Source of the DNA: Campylobacter showae
Lineage (GTDB): Bacteria > Campylobacterota > Campylobacteria > Campylobacterales > Campylobacteraceae
Length of the DNA stretch: 64,000 nt
Assembly: GCF_900699785.1 (NCBI RefSeq)
Contig: NZ_LR535679.1
Location: forward strand, 496,001-560,000
Direction of reading: 5' to 3'
Part shown: piece after piece, positions 22,847-33,872 of the stretch
How positions within the stretch are numbered: the first letter of the stretch is position 1
How the letters are laid out: each line of letters opens with the position of its first letter
Notes under the pieces: generated by a model
What the model saw: only the letters and a program-made list of their open reading frames with translations
Told to the model about the DNA's origin: nothing
The model's database searches: none
Translations under genes and position numbers: made by a program

Positions 22847-23389
22847 TATTTTTAAAAATTCGCTGTGCTTCCAGCAACAAACCTTAAGCGATATACGGTT
22901 ACGATAGATAAAATCTCGGGATGATTTTCGAGATGCTTTAAATAGCGTTTAAAGAGCGATTATTTGGGCTTTTAGATATGATTACGGCGTTAAAATTTTC
23001 CGCTTTTTTGGGACAAAACGGACGATTTGGGATTATAGGGATTTTTCTTTTAGCTGAATTCTTGCGTTACAACTGAGAGTGAAGCTTTTTAAAGTGCCTA
23101 TTTTACGCGCTTTCAAAAATCTCGCGCTAAAATTTCTCACTCTCATTTTCTATACCCCCTCACAAAATCGCTCAAATTTACCTCAAATTTATTTTAAATT
23201 CCACCAAGCTCGCCGCTTTGAATAAAATTTTAAATTTCATTCCTGCACCACGAAGCCTGCTAAATTTTATCTCGCTGCCGCGCCCGGTCATCGTTCAGGT
23301 CGCGTTTTTGCGATGATTTAATTAAAATTTATTGCACGCAAAAACCAGACCAAAATCATTTGAGACTAAAATTTATGCAAGCTTTGACT
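22847..23389. other. gene-free stretch between prophage end and pyrF
   Basis: I find no convincing gene here; the longest starts give about 30 codons without ribosome sites. The sequence is rich in AAATTT-type words typical of this chromosome. It probably holds the 3' flank of pyrF (which ends here) and the flank of whatever locus the phage entered. Confidence 0.6.
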
Positions 23390-24076
23390 CTAAATTTGAT
23401 CCAAAATCCGCTTGCAAATTTCGCGCGGATCGGCGCTTTGATAGATCGGACGACCGACTACGATAAAATCCGCCCCCGCCTCGCGCGCGACGCTCAGATC
23501 CGCCACTCGTTTTTGATCCCCCGCACTCTCGCCAAACGGCCTCACGCCAGGACAGAGCGTGATAAAATTTGCGCTTGTGGCGTCCTTTATCAGGCGGCTC
23601 TCGAACGCCGAGCAGACCATGCCGTCAAGCCCCGCTTCGTAGCTCATCACGCTAAATTTGCGCACGGCGTCGTCCAAATTTTGCTCGTAAACCGCGCTAA
23701 ATTCGGTCTCGTCAAAGCTAGTTAGCGCAGAGACCGCGAGCACTAGCGGACGCGAAGCTAGCCTATCCAGTCGCTCCATCACCATAGCCATCGCGCGCTT
23801 GCCGCTACTTGCGTGCACATTTATCATATCTACGCCGATTTTAGCGATCTCCTCGGCGGCGTCCGCCATCGTATTTGGGATGTCGTAGAGCTTTAGATCG
23901 AGGAAAATTTTAAAATTTCTGAGCTTTTTTAGCTCCTCGATAAAGCCCGCTCCGTCGCGCAAATAGGCTCGCAAGCCCACTTTTAGCCAAATTTTATCCG
24001 CAAAGTCCGCAAGCCCCTCCGCTAGCTGCAAGCACTCCTGCTTCGAGCCCAGATCAAGCGCGACGCAGAGCTTCAC
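23390..24076 (-). CDS. pyrF: orotidine 5'-phosphate decarboxylase
   Basis: This 228-residue enzyme of UMP synthesis has the catalytic [14 protein letters not shown] motif (Asp-x-Lys-x2-Asp) near residue 58, plus TLCPGVRP and [10 protein letters not shown] near the end, which bind the phosphate. It overlaps nusB by four bases. It is the last gene of a leftward ribH-nusB-pyrF group common in epsilonproteobacteria. Confidence 0.96.
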   Translation of the reverse strand: MKLCVALDLGSKQECLQLAEGLADFADKIWLKVGLRAYLRDGAGFIEELKKLRNFKIFLDLKLYDIPNTMADAAEEIAKIGVDMINVHASSGKRAMAMVMERLDRLASRPLVLAVSALTSFDETEFSAVYEQNLDDAVRKFSVMSYEAGLDGMVCSAFESRLIKDATSANFITLCPGVRPFGESAGDQKRVADLSVAREAGADFIVVGRPIYQSADPREICKRILDQI

Positions 24077-24468
24077 AGATCGGCCTTTAGCGCGTCTAGC
24101 ACGCCGTTTATAAATTTCGGTGCCGAGTCGCCGCCCAGCTCCTTGCCAAGCTCGATACCCTCGTTTATGATGACGGCCTTATCGGTCGGGGTAAATTTCA
24201 TCTCGTACGCCCCCAGCCTAAGCACGGCGCGCTCGATACTGCCGATCTCGTTTATTTTCCACTCTTTTAGGCGCGCGTTTAGTAGCCCGTCAAGCTCATC
24301 CGCATGCTCCAAAATGCCGTGAAAAAGCGACAGTGCGAGGCTTCGCTGATCGTTTCTGATCTTTTTTTCTTCTAAAAACTCCTCGACGAACTCCTCGCTG
24401 CAACTACCCATTTCGCGCGCATATAGTAGCGAAACGACGGCCTGCCTGACCTGATGACGAGTTGCCAT
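24073..24468 (-). CDS. nusB: transcription antitermination factor NusB
   Basis: A 131-residue all-helical Nus[21 protein letters not shown] at the N-terminus and [18 protein letters not shown] near the C-terminus are family hallmarks. It binds boxA RNA with S10 in rRNA antitermination. It follows ribH by one base and overlaps pyrF, so the three genes are coupled. Confidence 0.96.
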   Translation of the reverse strand: MATRHQVRQAVVSLLYAREMGSCSEEFVEEFLEEKKIRNDQRSLALSLFHGILEHADELDGLLNARLKEWKINEIGSIERAVLRLGAYEMKFTPTDKAVIINEGIELGKELGGDSAPKFINGVLDALKADL

Positions 24469-24469
24469 T

Positions 24470-24940
24470 TTACGCCTCCAAATTTTTATACAAATTTAGC
24501 ATCTCGATCACGCCCGTCATCGCTTCAAAGCCCTTGTTTCCGGCCTTTGAGCCTGCTCGCTCGATGGCCTGCTCGATACTATCGACGGTTAGCACGCCAA
24601 ATGTCACAGGTTTGCCGTATTTTAGCGTGACGTTTGCGATGCCCTTGGTCGTCTCGGCGCTCACGTAGTCAAAGTGAGGCGTAGAGCCGCGGATCACCGC
24701 TCCCACGCAGCAAATGGCGTCAAATTTACCGCTGGCTAGCGCCTTTTCTAACGCCATCGGTATCTCAAACGCGCCCGGTACTAAAATCAAGCTCAAATTT
24801 TTCTCATCCCCGCCGTGGCGCAAAAACGCGTCCCTTGCGCCCTCGACCAGCCTATCGGTGATGATGTGGTTAAACCTTGCATTGATGATAGCGATCTTCT
24901 CGCCGCCTTTTAGAGCCAAATTTCCTTCGATTATTTTCAT
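24470..24940 (-). CDS. ribH: 6,7-dimethyl-8-ribityllumazine synthase
   Basis: A 156-residue RibH that makes the riboflavin precursor lumazine. It shows [42 protein letters not shown] (with the catalytic His) and [10 protein letters not shown]. Length fits the family. It heads the ribH-nusB-pyrF group. Confidence 0.97.
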   Translation of the reverse strand: MKIIEGNLALKGGEKIAIINARFNHIITDRLVEGARDAFLRHGGDEKNLSLILVPGAFEIPMALEKALASGKFDAICCVGAVIRGSTPHFDYVSAETTKGIANVTLKYGKPVTFGVLTVDSIEQAIERAGSKAGNKGFEAMTGVIEMLNLYKNLEA

Positions 24941-24957
24941 GTCTGCTCCTTAAATTT

Positions 24958-26076
24958 CTATCCGTTGTAGTCCGTGTCACGCGTGATGATGACCTTGTAG
25001 CTAGGGTAGGCGCTGCTTACTTGCGATAAAATTTCGCGGTAGAGTGCCGAGCTATCTGGCGCGTTAAAGTCTATGACGATATCAAACGTGATCGTATTTG
25101 TCTCTTTGTTTATGTAAAATCCATGCATTTGCTTGATAAATTTATGCCCAAAAACTATCTTTTCGACGTTTAGCCTCGTTGCGTTATCCTCTTTATTAAA
25201 TGCATAGATGCCAATGGTATCTAAAACAATGTTAAATTTCGCAAAAATTTCATTTTGTATGCGTCTAGTAAGCGCGTCTATCTGCGCGGCATTCATATCG
25301 TGCGCCACCTCTATATGCACGCTGCCTAGCTTCTTGTCTGGGCCGTAATCGTTAAATATAAGATCATACGCTCCTAGCACGCCGTCAAACGAGCCTATGC
25401 ACTCATAAATTTGCGAGCTGTCGCTGTTAGGCATCCTCGCGCCTAAAATTTTATCTATCGCGTCACGTAAAATTTCAAGTGCCGCCTTGATAAGAAGTAG
25501 CGATATGATCACGCCAAGATACGCCTCAAGGCTAACGCCAAAAAACACAAAAACCAAAGCCGCCAAAAGCGTACCAAGCGAGATGAGAGCGTCAAATTTC
25601 GCGTCCACTCCGCTTGCTATGAGCGAGTCGGAATTTACGCTTTGTCCGACCCTTTGCGTGTAAAGACCAAGCGCAAATTTGACCACAACCAAAACGGCGA
25701 TCAAAACAAGCGAGATAGTGTCGTAGTTTGGGGTGCTTGGCGAGATGATCTTTTTAGCCGACTCGACCACGGACGTGCCGCCTGTATAAAGTATGATCAC
25801 GCCTATAACGATAGCTGTTAGATACTCTACTCTGCCGTAGCCAAATGGATGCTCTTTGTCAGGGCTTTTCCCGGCTATTTTTATGCCGACAATGGTAATG
25901 ACCGATGAGAGCGCGTCGCTTAGGTTATTTACCGCATCTAATATGATAGCGATCGAACCGCTAGCAAAGCCCACTACCGCCTTTATAGCCGCCAAAATGG
26001 CATTTGTCACTATGCCTATGAGACCTGTTTTTACAATGGTCTTATCTCGCGACGTGACCTGCTCTACTACCTCCAA
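24958..26076 (-). CDS. cation diffusion facilitator (metal efflux)
   Basis: A 372-residue CDF transporter with six membrane helices in the first 210 residues. DAVNNLSDALSS carries the HDxxD-like metal site in the form D-x3-N-x2-D, and the second half of the site is in the SGVDAKFDAL segment, so His is replaced by Asn and Lys. A cytoplasmic dimerisation domain follows. The usual substrates are Zn/Mn/Fe; the altered first ligand leaves the metal open. The C-terminal extension of about 80 residues is longer than in minimal CDFs. Confidence 0.88.
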   Translation of the reverse strand: MEVVEQVTSRDKTIVKTGLIGIVTNAILAAIKAVVGFASGSIAIILDAVNNLSDALSSVITIVGIKIAGKSPDKEHPFGYGRVEYLTAIVIGVIILYTGGTSVVESAKKIISPSTPNYDTISLVLIAVLVVVKFALGLYTQRVGQSVNSDSLIASGVDAKFDALISLGTLLAALVFVFFGVSLEAYLGVIISLLLIKAALEILRDAIDKILGARMPNSDSSQIYECIGSFDGVLGAYDLIFNDYGPDKKLGSVHIEVAHDMNAAQIDALTRRIQNEIFAKFNIVLDTIGIYAFNKEDNATRLNVEKIVFGHKFIKQMHGFYINKETNTITFDIVIDFNAPDSSALYREILSQVSSAYPSYKVIITRDTDYNG

Positions 26077-26085
26077 ATTTGCCCC

Positions 26086-26409
26086 TTAGATTATTTTTAA
26101 CATTATCGCGCTTAGCGTTATTAGCGATAGATAAAACGCCTTTTGCGCGCTCATTTTTTCGCCGTTAAAAACCACTCCGACGCCCACGGCTCCGATCGCT
26201 CCGATACCGGTCCAAATCGCGTACGCTACCGACATCGCCATCGCCTGCATCGCGTAGCTCAAAAGCCAGAGCGAAAGGGCGAAATTTGCTGTTAAAATCA
26301 AAAAATTCGCCGCCTTTTTCACGCCGAAGCTTTTTTGAAATTTGGTCAGAAAAAACACGCCCAAAACCTCGCAGCACCCGGCCGCCAAAAGAGCTAAAAC
26401 GTACGTCAA
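26086..26409 (-). CDS. SMR family transporter subunit 1
   Basis: A 107-residue protein with four membrane helices of the small multidrug resistance family. AAGCCEVLGVFFLTKF holds the conserved Glu13-type proton/substrate residue, and SVAYAIWTGIGAIG is the family signature. It overlaps its partner gene by four bases. The pair suggests a hetero-dimer of the YkkCD/EbrAB or Gdx type. Confidence 0.9.
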   Translation of the reverse strand: MTYVLALLAAGCCEVLGVFFLTKFQKSFGVKKAANFLILTANFALSLWLLSYAMQAMAMSVAYAIWTGIGAIGAVGVGVVFNGEKMSAQKAFYLSLITLSAIMLKII

Positions 26410-26735
26410 GATTTCAGCCTTTTTAGCCCCAGTACGCCGGCAACTAGCGTCGCTATGAAAAATAGCCGCAATAAATCCGGCGTCTGACCGCTCGCGCGAA
26501 ATTCGCTCACGATTTCGGCGATCACCACAAAAAACGCTCCGAGCCCGACAAATACGGTATACGTGATGCTAATAGGCAGGTACTTCATAGCGATTATAAA
26601 CGACGTGAAACTAACGCAAACGAGCATCGCCGTGAGTGCGATCTCCGGCGCGCTTGAGGCGTGTTTTAGCCCGTACGCCCAGCCGCACTCGGCGACCGCG
26701 CCGCCTAGCACCCACAAAAAGCCCTTAGTTTGCAT
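26406..26735 (-). CDS. SMR family transporter subunit 2
   Basis: A 109-residue four-helix SMR protein. [16 protein letters not shown] carries the key Glu and [15 protein letters not shown] the signature loop. The WAYGLK pattern is closer to the SugE/Gdx guanidinium group than to EmrE, but this is only a visual judgement. It overlaps kdsA upstream by eleven bases and subunit 1 by four. Confidence 0.9.
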   Translation of the reverse strand: MQTKGFLWVLGGAVAECGWAYGLKHASSAPEIALTAMLVCVSFTSFIIAMKYLPISITYTVFVGLGAFFVVIAEIVSEFRASGQTPDLLRLFFIATLVAGVLGLKRLKS

Positions 26736-27531
26736 CGCCTAGGGCGTCTTTTATCTTAAAAATTTGAGCAATATTTGCGTCTAGCTCGTCCAAATTTAGC
26801 ATATTCGGCCCGTCGCAAAGCGCCTCGCAAGGATTTACGTGCGTCTCGTAGAAAAATCCGTCCACGCCCGCAGCCGCCGCAGCTCGCGCTAGATATGGTA
26901 CAAATCTAGCATCGCCGCCGCTTTTCTCGCCCAAAGCCGACGGCATCTGCACGCTGTGAGTAGCGTCGAAAATCACCGGCGCAAACTCCCTCATCAGCAC
27001 CAAATTTCGCATATCTACAACCAAATTTCCGTAGCCAAAGGTACTGCCTCGCTCCGTTAGCCACACGCCGTTTTGTTTAGCGACCTCGTATCCATCGCCG
27101 CTAATGCCCCTTGTTTCTAGCACTTTTTTCACCGAGTGCTTCATCGCAGAGGCGGCTAAAAACTGCCCTTTTTTGATATTTACGACCGCTTTTGTCTTAG
27201 CCGCGGCCACGAGCAGATCGGTTTGGCGGCACAAAAACGCCGGGATTTGCAGCACGTCGGCCACTTCGCCTACTGGTGCAGCCTGATAGCTCTCGTGGAT
27301 ATCGGTTAAAATTTTAAAACCGAATTCCTTTTTGACCTTGGCTAAAATTTCGCACCCTTTTTCAAGTCCAGGCCCGCGAAACGAGCTTATACTCGTGCGA
27401 TTTGCCTTATCAAAGCTTGATTTGAAATAAAAATCTATCCGCTTATCTTCGTTAAATTTAACCAGTCTCTTTGCCACGTCAAAAACGAGCTGCTCGCTTT
27501 CTATGACGCAAGGCCCTGCTATTAATATCAT
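26725..27531 (-). CDS. kdsA: 3-deoxy-D-manno-octulosonate 8-phosphate synthase
   Basis: A 268-residue KDO-8-P synthase, which condenses PEP and arabinose 5-phosphate for lipid A core. It begins [11 protein letters not shown] and shows [23 protein letters not shown] and [11 protein letters not shown], all family signatures. The Cys in AGPCVIES marks the start; a metal-dependent form would place an extra Cys that I cannot assign with certainty. Confidence 0.96.
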   Translation of the reverse strand: MILIAGPCVIESEQLVFDVAKRLVKFNEDKRIDFYFKSSFDKANRTSISSFRGPGLEKGCEILAKVKKEFGFKILTDIHESYQAAPVGEVADVLQIPAFLCRQTDLLVAAAKTKAVVNIKKGQFLAASAMKHSVKKVLETRGISGDGYEVAKQNGVWLTERGSTFGYGNLVVDMRNLVLMREFAPVIFDATHSVQMPSALGEKSGGDARFVPYLARAAAAAGVDGFFYETHVNPCEALCDGPNMLNLDELDANIAQIFKIKDALGDAN

Positions 27532-27541
27532 TTTTTCTCCT

Positions 27542-28591
27542 TTATTTTTCTCTAAATTTTCTAATCCAATCTATCAAAAGCGGTCTATCGTCGTTTGTTG
27601 CCCCTTCATACCAATCATTACAAAGTTTATAATATACACCATTTATGAATACAGGATCCACATAATATCGCCTCGTATCATATTCATTGTTCGCTATTAC
27701 AAGCGCAGGATAATTTAATCCAAGAGTATCCTTGCTATACTTTTCGTTTTGAAGCCAGCTTATCTCGTTAGCATCTACCTTACCGCTTTCCAAAATTTCC
27801 CTCATAATTATTCGTGCTATTTGTCCGACTTTTAGCTCTGCGTATTCATCTTGATTATTTTTGATATTAACATAGTCTTTAGAACGTTGATAGCTATATA
27901 TGCCTACTTTCAGCTTTTGTTTTTCTGTGTTTTCCATATCTTTTAGGCTTTTTTTGTCAAACAAGGATAGCATCTGGTAAGAACACATAAAAAGCTCCGC
28001 CGTATCGGCCACATTACCACTTACCTCTAAAATAGGTTCTAAAACTAAATTTGAAAAATCGCTATTTGCTATTATTCTAAAGTCAAATTCAAATCCCATC
28101 TCTTGCATTATGTTGTTTATATCAACAAAACAAGGGCACAAGGCATCTAAAATTTGTCTATTTATTTTAGGGGATGCGAAGATAATTTCTGCTTTTTTAA
28201 CACCAAAATATCCATAAACACACATGGCGGTTCTAAGACATTTTTTTACTACTCTAGCTACCGTCTCATCAAGACCGCCATAATTTAGCCCAGACTCATG
28301 AAAAGCAACATCAACCGCATAAATTTCATTTATACCATCATTGGCGCAAATACCCAAAGCATCACATTCAGCCTGTTGTAAAATCTGTTTTAAAGAGGTA
28401 TTTTGCTTGTAAATTTTATATCCGTATTTATTAGAAAAAAAACTATCTGTTTTCGACATAATTTTTTCTAGTTCGTCCGAAAATTTTAGTTCCCATTTTG
28501 GAGAAATTTTCCAATTAGTTTGCACTATTTGACACTCTTTGACATGGCGAAGCCAGGAGTAAAATAAAGATTCGCCCATTTCTATTTTCAT
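27542..28591 (-). CDS. unknown accessory protein, possible PD-(D/E)XK nuclease fold
   Basis: A 349-residue protein I cannot name. The segment QAECDALGI, followed by [14 protein letters not shown] (about residues 88-101) and then a run of basic helix and IIFASPKIN, looks like a restriction-nuclease-like fold with acidic and polar residues in place, but the motif is not canonical. The gene is more AT-rich than kdsA and the transporter beside it, which suggests a single-gene insertion. Confidence 0.6.
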   Translation of the reverse strand: MKIEMGESLFYSWLRHVKECQIVQTNWKISPKWELKFSDELEKIMSKTDSFFSNKYGYKIYKQNTSLKQILQQAECDALGICANDGINEIYAVDVAFHESGLNYGGLDETVARVVKKCLRTAMCVYGYFGVKKAEIIFASPKINRQILDALCPCFVDINNIMQEMGFEFDFRIIANSDFSNLVLEPILEVSGNVADTAELFMCSYQMLSLFDKKSLKDMENTEKQKLKVGIYSYQRSKDYVNIKNNQDEYAELKVGQIARIIMREILESGKVDANEISWLQNEKYSKDTLGLNYPALVIANNEYDTRRYYVDPVFINGVYYKLCNDWYEGATNDDRPLLIDWIRKFREK

Positions 28592-28596
28592 AAAAT

Positions 28597-29490
28597 TTAT
28601 CTCTCCCTTGCTACGATTATTCCGCTGATAACAACCAGCATTATACCAAAAAACGCCGCAGCATTAGGTAGCGTATCACCCATAAAAAAGCCCACGACTA
28701 GCGAAAATACGACGTCCATATAGCTTATCGCGGCGACCGAGCCCGCCTTTTTGCTCGCCGCATACGCTTTCGTCATATAAAACTGGAAAAAATAGCCCGC
28801 AAGCCCCATTAGCACGATTAAAATCACGCCTTTAAAATTCGGCGCCGCAAACGGCGAAAGCAAGAAATCTAGAGGCTCAAATTTGACCCACTCCGCAACG
28901 CCCATCAAAAGCATCGGCAAAGCCGTTCCCCACGCCATAAAGCTAAGCACGATGACGCTCGTGTCGTAGCTTTTGCGGAGGGTTCTGACGCTAAGCATCG
29001 CAAGCGCCGCCCCCACGCCGCTCCAAAGGCCCAGCCAGTCGGTTTTGTTGATGCCTAAATTTGGCTGGATGATAAAAAGTATGCCGATAAAGCCTAGAAA
29101 TATCGCGCCCCAGCCCTTTTTGCTAAGCGCTTCTTTTAAGAAAATCGCCGCAAAAATCGCCGTGAAAATTGGGCTGGTTTTTTGAAAAGTATAAGCAGCG
29201 CCTAAATTTATGTGAGCGATGTTGTAAAAAAGAGCAAAAAGTGCGATCGTACCGATAAATCCGCGAAACATCAGCACAAAAAGCTGCCCGCCCTTTTGGC
29301 GCGTCGGCGGCCTTTTGTAAATGGCGTAAAGCACGATAGCAAGACCGACGGCATTTCTAAAAAATACGACCTCGATACTAGGCATCTGCTCGCTCAAAAC
29401 TTTCGCAAAGCCTCCGACGGCAGCAAAAAACATACACGCGATGATCATATAATAAGCGCCCAAATGGTGCAAAACGTATCTGCGAAACAA
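28597..29490 (-). CDS. EamA-family drug/metabolite transporter
   Basis: A 297-residue protein with ten predicted membrane helices in two repeats; EVVFFRNAVGLA, TFQKTSPIFTAIFAAIFLKEAL and MDVVFSLVVGFFMGD are EamA hallmarks. Such proteins export or import metabolites; the substrate is unknown. It is divergent from the chemoreceptor gene. Confidence 0.9.
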   Translation of the reverse strand: MFRRYVLHHLGAYYMIIACMFFAAVGGFAKVLSEQMPSIEVVFFRNAVGLAIVLYAIYKRPPTRQKGGQLFVLMFRGFIGTIALFALFYNIAHINLGAAYTFQKTSPIFTAIFAAIFLKEALSKKGWGAIFLGFIGILFIIQPNLGINKTDWLGLWSGVGAALAMLSVRTLRKSYDTSVIVLSFMAWGTALPMLLMGVAEWVKFEPLDFLLSPFAAPNFKGVILIVLMGLAGYFFQFYMTKAYAASKKAGSVAAISYMDVVFSLVVGFFMGDTLPNAAAFFGIMLVVISGIIVARER

Positions 29491-29629
29491 AATTTTCCTT
29501 TGAATTTAAAACAAGCATTTTAATAAAAAATGGCTTAAAATTTGTGTACTTAAGTGACATTTTATATGATTAATTGTATAAACCGTTTCTAAAATGTTAA
29601 AGTTAAGTTTTATTTGTACAGAATTAATT

Positions 29630-29635
29630 TATAAT
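29630..29635 (+). promoter_or_regulatory. -10 box of the chemoreceptor gene
   Basis: A perfect TATAAT 33 bases before the chemoreceptor ATG, preceded by a T-rich stretch. AAAGGAA is the ribosome site. The AT-rich 29491-29667 gap contains nothing else that I recognise. Confidence 0.55.
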
Positions 29636-29667
29636 TTTAAATGTAATTACAAAAAAGGAAATTCTTT

Positions 29668-31425
29668 ATGGGCGAATTTGTATCTAAGTTATTTAGATCT
29701 AAAAAATTTCAAATGTTTTTAGTGGTTTTATGCATAGTTTTAATGCCTGCGCTCGGTATTATTTTTATCAACATCCAAAATATCTCAAGCCAGCTAGAAA
29801 ATGCTTCAGCCAGACAGCTAAACTCATACAAGCTAGCAGACGAGCTCAGACAAAGCTCCGACGATCTAACGAAGCTTGTGAGATCATACGTGGCGACGGC
29901 CGGGAAAAATCCTGGCTTTGAGGAGCAATATAACGCTATTTTGGATATTAGAAACGGCAAAAGTCCGCGCCCGGAGGAATATAGTAGAATTTATTGGGAC
30001 TTTGTCGCAGGCGGGATCAAAAAGCCAAGACCGGACTCAAATATAAAAATCGCGCTAAAAGATCTGATGAAGCAAGAGGGCTTTACGGAAGCCGAGTTTA
30101 AAAAGCTAGAAGAGACCGAAGCAAGGTCAAACGTCCTCGTAAATCTTGAGATAAAAGCTTTTGAAATGATCAAAAATTTAAACAAAGCAGAACCTGAAAA
30201 AAGAGATGAAATTTTAAAAACGGCACTCGATCTGGTTAACGGCAAGGACTATCACGACCAAAAAGCCTACATCATGAAGCCGCTTGACGAATTTTTCGTT
30301 TTGGTTTCGGACAGAACGCGCAATGAAGTAAAAAATCTACATGAAAGCTTAGTCCTGCAGCAAAATATCTTTAAAATTTTGCTCGGCATTACTATATTTT
30401 GCTCCATCGTCTTGTCGTTTGTAAATAACAAAGTGATACAAGGAATTTTAGGCGCAAAACCGGCTCAAATAGAAAACGTCATATCAGAAATTTCAAACGG
30501 AAATTTGGCCGTTAATATAAAAACGGATAGCCCAAAAAGCGCAATGGGTCTTTTGCAGGCCGTCGCGCAAAATTTAAGAAATTTAATCAGCGAAGCAAAA
30601 CAGCTCTCTCGCGAAAACTCCTCGACCGCATACGAGCTAAGCTCGACGTCGCTAATCGCCGGTCAAAACGCCGAAAGAACCTCTCAAATAGTTGACAAAG
30701 CGGCCCAAAAAGCAAATCAAATCAAAGATCAGCTTTTAGATTTTATAGAAGAGGCCAAAAAAGGCGCAGGCAATATGAAAAAAGCAAGCGCCGTCATCGA
30801 TAGCGCAAATAAAGCCATATCAGATCTCGCCTCAAAGATAGAAAATAGCGTAGAATCAGAGCTTGGCTTGTCGGATAAAATTTCAAGGCTTAGCGGCGAG
30901 GCCGAGCAGGTCAAAAACGTACTTTCCGTGATAAACGACATAGCAGATCAAACGAATTTACTAGCCCTAAACGCCGCTATCGAAGCCGCACGCGCAGGCG
31001 AGCACGGCAGGGGATTTGCAGTGGTCGCAGACGAGGTTAGAAAACTAGCCGAAAGGACGCAAAAAAGCCTAGTCGAGATAAATGCGACGATAAATATAAT
31101 CGTCCAGGGGATCAATCAAGCTAGCGAGCAAATGCATATCAACTCAGCCCAGATAAAAGATCTAAATGTGGTAGCGGACGACGTAAAAGAAAAGATCACC
31201 ATACTAGCCGATAGTATGCATCAAGCCATAAATTTATCCGATAAAAACGTAAGCGACTATGTAAAAACAGGCGAAAACGTAACTGAAATTTTAAACAATA
31301 CAAATAACATAAACGCTATCTCTTCTCAAAACGCAAAAAGCATCGAGGAGATAGCGGCCGCCGCCGAACATCTAAGCAAAATGACCGAAACTCTAAACAA
31401 CAGCCTAGACAAATTTAAGGTTTGA
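29668..31425 (+). CDS. methyl-accepting chemotaxis protein
   Basis: A 585-residue transmembrane receptor. It has TM1 at about 14-34, a helical periplasmic domain of about 190 residues, TM2 at about 233-250, a HAMP segment, then a signalling domain with the hairpin tip [20 protein letters not shown]. The ligand is unknown. There is no C-terminal CheR/CheB pentapeptide. A strong hairpin follows the gene. Confidence 0.95.
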   Translation: MGEFVSKLFRSKKFQMFLVVLCIVLMPALGIIFINIQNISSQLENASARQLNSYKLADELRQSSDDLTKLVRSYVATAGKNPGFEEQYNAILDIRNGKSPRPEEYSRIYWDFVAGGIKKPRPDSNIKIALKDLMKQEGFTEAEFKKLEETEARSNVLVNLEIKAFEMIKNLNKAEPEKRDEILKTALDLVNGKDYHDQKAYIMKPLDEFFVLVSDRTRNEVKNLHESLVLQQNIFKILLGITIFCSIVLSFVNNKVIQGILGAKPAQIENVISEISNGNLAVNIKTDSPKSAMGLLQAVAQNLRNLISEAKQLSRENSSTAYELSSTSLIAGQNAERTSQIVDKAAQKANQIKDQLLDFIEEAKKGAGNMKKASAVIDSANKAISDLASKIENSVESELGLSDKISRLSGEAEQVKNVLSVINDIADQTNLLALNAAIEAARAGEHGRGFAVVADEVRKLAERTQKSLVEINATINIIVQGINQASEQMHINSAQIKDLNVVADDVKEKITILADSMHQAINLSDKNVSDYVKTGENVTEILNNTNNINAISSQNAKSIEEIAAAAEHLSKMTETLNNSLDKFKV

Positions 31426-31442
31426 TCTCAAATTTTACTCCA

Positions 31443-31473
31443 AAAGCTCTTTGACGAAAGATCAAAGAGCTTT
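31443..31473. terminator. hairpin after the chemoreceptor gene
   Basis: Perfect 12-base arms AAAGCTCTTTGA (31443-31454) and TCAAAGAGCTTT (31462-31473) with a seven-base loop, 18 bases after the stop. The final T run is only three bases. Confidence 0.65.
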
Positions 31474-31555
31474 GCATTATGCTATTTTAAGCCGCATTTT
31501 ATACTTTGTATAAGTGAAAAATTTGTATAATCAGGCATCATAAAAAGGACAAATT

Positions 31556-32959
31556 TTGCAAAAGATAATTTTAGTCGGCAAGCCAAACGTCGGCAAAAGC
31601 TCGCTCTTTAACCGCCTAGCCGGCAGACGTATAGCTATCACCAGCGACGTCAGCGGCACGACGCGAGATACAAACAAAACGATTATAGAAATTTATGACA
31701 AAAGCTGCGTTTTGATCGACAGCGGCGGACTGGACGATAGTAGCGAGCTCTTTAAAAACGTCAAGGCAAAAACCCTAGCCGAAGCTAGAAGCTCGGATGC
31801 CATAATCTTTATGGTCGACGGCAAAATGATGCCTAGCGATGAGGATAAAGCCCTATACTACGCACTTTTAAAGCTAAATTTACCGACCGCGCTCGTAATC
31901 AACAAAATAGACAGCAAAAAAGACGAGCTACGAAGCTACGAGTTTGCAAATTTCGGCGCAAAAACGAGCTTTGCTATCTCAGTCAGCCACAACGCGGGCA
32001 TCGACGAGCTAGCGGACTGGATCTATAAACAGCTAAAAGACGAGATCAAGCCCGACGTCAGCGAGGATCTGGACGAGTTTTTGGAAAATTTCGGCGACGA
32101 CGGCGAGGTGGTTAGGGAGATATCGGCTCGCGAGGATTATGAACGCAAAAATATCCAAGTAGGCATCATCGGACGCGTAAACGTCGGCAAAAGCTCGTTA
32201 CTAAACGCGCTCGTAAAGGAGTCCCGCGCGGTCGTGAGCGACATAGCCGGCACGACGATAGATCCGGTAAACGAGACTTTCCTTTATGAGGATAGGGTTT
32301 TTGAGTTCGTCGATACCGCGGGCATCAGAAAACGCGGCAAGATAGAAGGGATCGAAAGATACGCGCTAAACCGCACCGAGTCCGCGCTCGAGCTCGCCGA
32401 CATCGCGCTTTTGGTGCTTGATAGCTCCGAGCCGCTAACCGAGCTTGACGAGCGTATCGCGGGCCTTGCGGCTAAATTTGAGCTCGGCGTCATAATCGTG
32501 CTAAACAAATGGGACAAAAGCGAGGAAGATTTTGATAAATTTAGCCGAGAGATCAGGGATAAATTTAAATTTCTAGCCTACGCGCCGATCATCAGCGTTT
32601 CGGCTCTGGGCGGCAAAAGAGTGCATAAAATTTACCCGTTGATCTTAGAAGTTTACAAAAACTACACGCAAAAAATCCAAACCGCAAGGCTAAACGAAGC
32701 TATCGAAGAGGCGGTAAAAGCGCATCCGATACCGCGCGAAAAGGGCAAAAGCGTGAAAATTTACTACGCGGTGCAGTTTGGTTTCGCACCGCCTAAGATC
32801 GCGCTAGTAATGAACCGTCCGCGCGCCCTGCACTTTAGCTACAAACGCTACCTAACAAACAAACTGCGCGAGAAATTCGAGCTATCAGGCACTCCAATCG
32901 TGCTAATCCCGAAAAATCGCAGCGGCTCAGACGAGGAAAACGAGGGAAAAAGTGAGTAA
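31556..32959 (+). CDS. der: ribosome-assembly GTPase Der (EngA)
   Basis: A 467-residue double GTPase. The first G domain has GKPNVGKSS and DSGGL; the second has [15 protein letters not shown] and NKWD. A KH-like C-terminal domain follows. It supports 50S assembly. TTG at 31556 is the start, with AAAAAGGA upstream and [14 protein letters not shown] giving the usual N-terminus. It overlaps aroK by eight bases. Confidence 0.97.
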   Translation: MQKIILVGKPNVGKSSLFNRLAGRRIAITSDVSGTTRDTNKTIIEIYDKSCVLIDSGGLDDSSELFKNVKAKTLAEARSSDAIIFMVDGKMMPSDEDKALYYALLKLNLPTALVINKIDSKKDELRSYEFANFGAKTSFAISVSHNAGIDELADWIYKQLKDEIKPDVSEDLDEFLENFGDDGEVVREISAREDYERKNIQVGIIGRVNVGKSSLLNALVKESRAVVSDIAGTTIDPVNETFLYEDRVFEFVDTAGIRKRGKIEGIERYALNRTESALELADIALLVLDSSEPLTELDERIAGLAAKFELGVIIVLNKWDKSEEDFDKFSREIRDKFKFLAYAPIISVSALGGKRVHKIYPLILEVYKNYTQKIQTARLNEAIEEAVKAHPIPREKGKSVKIYYAVQFGFAPPKIALVMNRPRALHFSYKRYLTNKLREKFELSGTPIVLIPKNRSGSDEENEGKSE

Positions 32960-33464
32960 AAATTTAGTTTTCATCGGCTTTATGGGCGTTGGCAAAGGTA
33001 CGGTAGCAAGGCATTTCGCGAAAAAAACGGGCAAGCTGTTTTTAGACACCGACGAACTGATCGAAAGCGAGCAAAATTTAAAAGTCCGAGAAATTTTCGA
33101 GACTAAGGGCGAAGAATATTTTAGAAAATGCGAGGCAAAACTCGCTAAAAAGCTAGCTAAAAACGTAAAATCTTCGGTGATCGCTGCTGGCGGCGGCTTT
33201 GCAAAGGTTAAAGGCCTTAAAAAAATCGGCAAAATCATCTATCTAAAATCAAGTTTCAAAGCCATTTTAAAGCGAATAGATGAGAGCGGCGAAGCGCAGA
33301 TGCACTATGCCAAACGTCCGCTTTTAAAGGATTTAAACGCGGCCAAAAAGCTTTTTAACGAGAGAAAAAAGATGTACAAAAGCGTCGCCGATCTCACAAT
33401 CGACGTCGAAGGCAAAGGACTAGAACAAGTCGCGAAAGAGATTTTAGAAAAAAGGATTAAGTAA
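32952..33464 (+). CDS. aroK: shikimate kinase
   Basis: A 170-residue kinase of aromatic amino-acid synthesis. [16 protein letters not shown] is the P-loop with Lys-Gly-Thr in place of the usual Lys-Ser/Thr; DTDELIE and AAGGGFAKV are the shikimate-binding motifs. It starts with GTG overlapping der. RPLL carries the lid Arg. Confidence 0.94.
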   Translation: MSKNLVFIGFMGVGKGTVARHFAKKTGKLFLDTDELIESEQNLKVREIFETKGEEYFRKCEAKLAKKLAKNVKSSVIAAGGGFAKVKGLKKIGKIIYLKSSFKAILKRIDESGEAQMHYAKRPLLKDLNAAKKLFNERKKMYKSVADLTIDVEGKGLEQVAKEILEKRIK

Positions 33465-33872
33465 AATTTGGGTTGAAATTTGAGCGCAAATTTTAAAATT
33501 TGCGGCTTTAAATTTCTATTTTTAAATTTGAGCGGTTTAAATTTAATGCGAAAGCGTTTGACCGTATCGGCGTGAAAATTCGGCGCGGTTCGTATCGCTG
33601 AAATTTGAGCGGTAAACGTCAAATTTTAAGCGAGTTAAAAATTTGAGTTCAAATTTGATGGATTTCAAAAGTTTAATGCAACAAAAATAAGCGGCAATAT
33701 TGTCAAATAGCCGTGCAAATTTTATAAAAACAAAAATAAGGCGCGATATTTTTTCGCTAGACGCGGCAGATTTTGCTTTGCGAATGAGGCGCACTTGCCG
33801 TGCATCGCAGTGAAGCGAAGCAAAATCTAACAAAGTAAAGCGGAAAAAGATAAGCCGCAAAAAGGATAAAAT
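33465..33872. other. structured, gene-free stretch before trpS
   Basis: About 400 bases without a gene. The first half is dense in AAATTT/TTTAAA words. The second half holds an inverted repeat AGATTTTGCTT (33768-33778) / AAGCAAAATCT (33818-33828), with an inner GCAC...GTGC pair, just before the trpS leader. The trpS ribosome site AAAAAGGA follows. I do not recognise a T-box or riboswitch. Confidence 0.5.

Noticed and set aside
22979..23077. 32-codon ORF in the gap before pyrF
   Set aside because: No ribosome site, no coupling and no recognised motif.
23360..23725. Rightward 121-codon ORF over pyrF
   Set aside because: It lies opposite a complete pyrF with all catalytic motifs and has no family likeness.
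33305..33860. Leftward ORFs over aroK and the trpS leader
   Set aside because: They are antisense to aroK or built of AAATTT-type words, without start signals.
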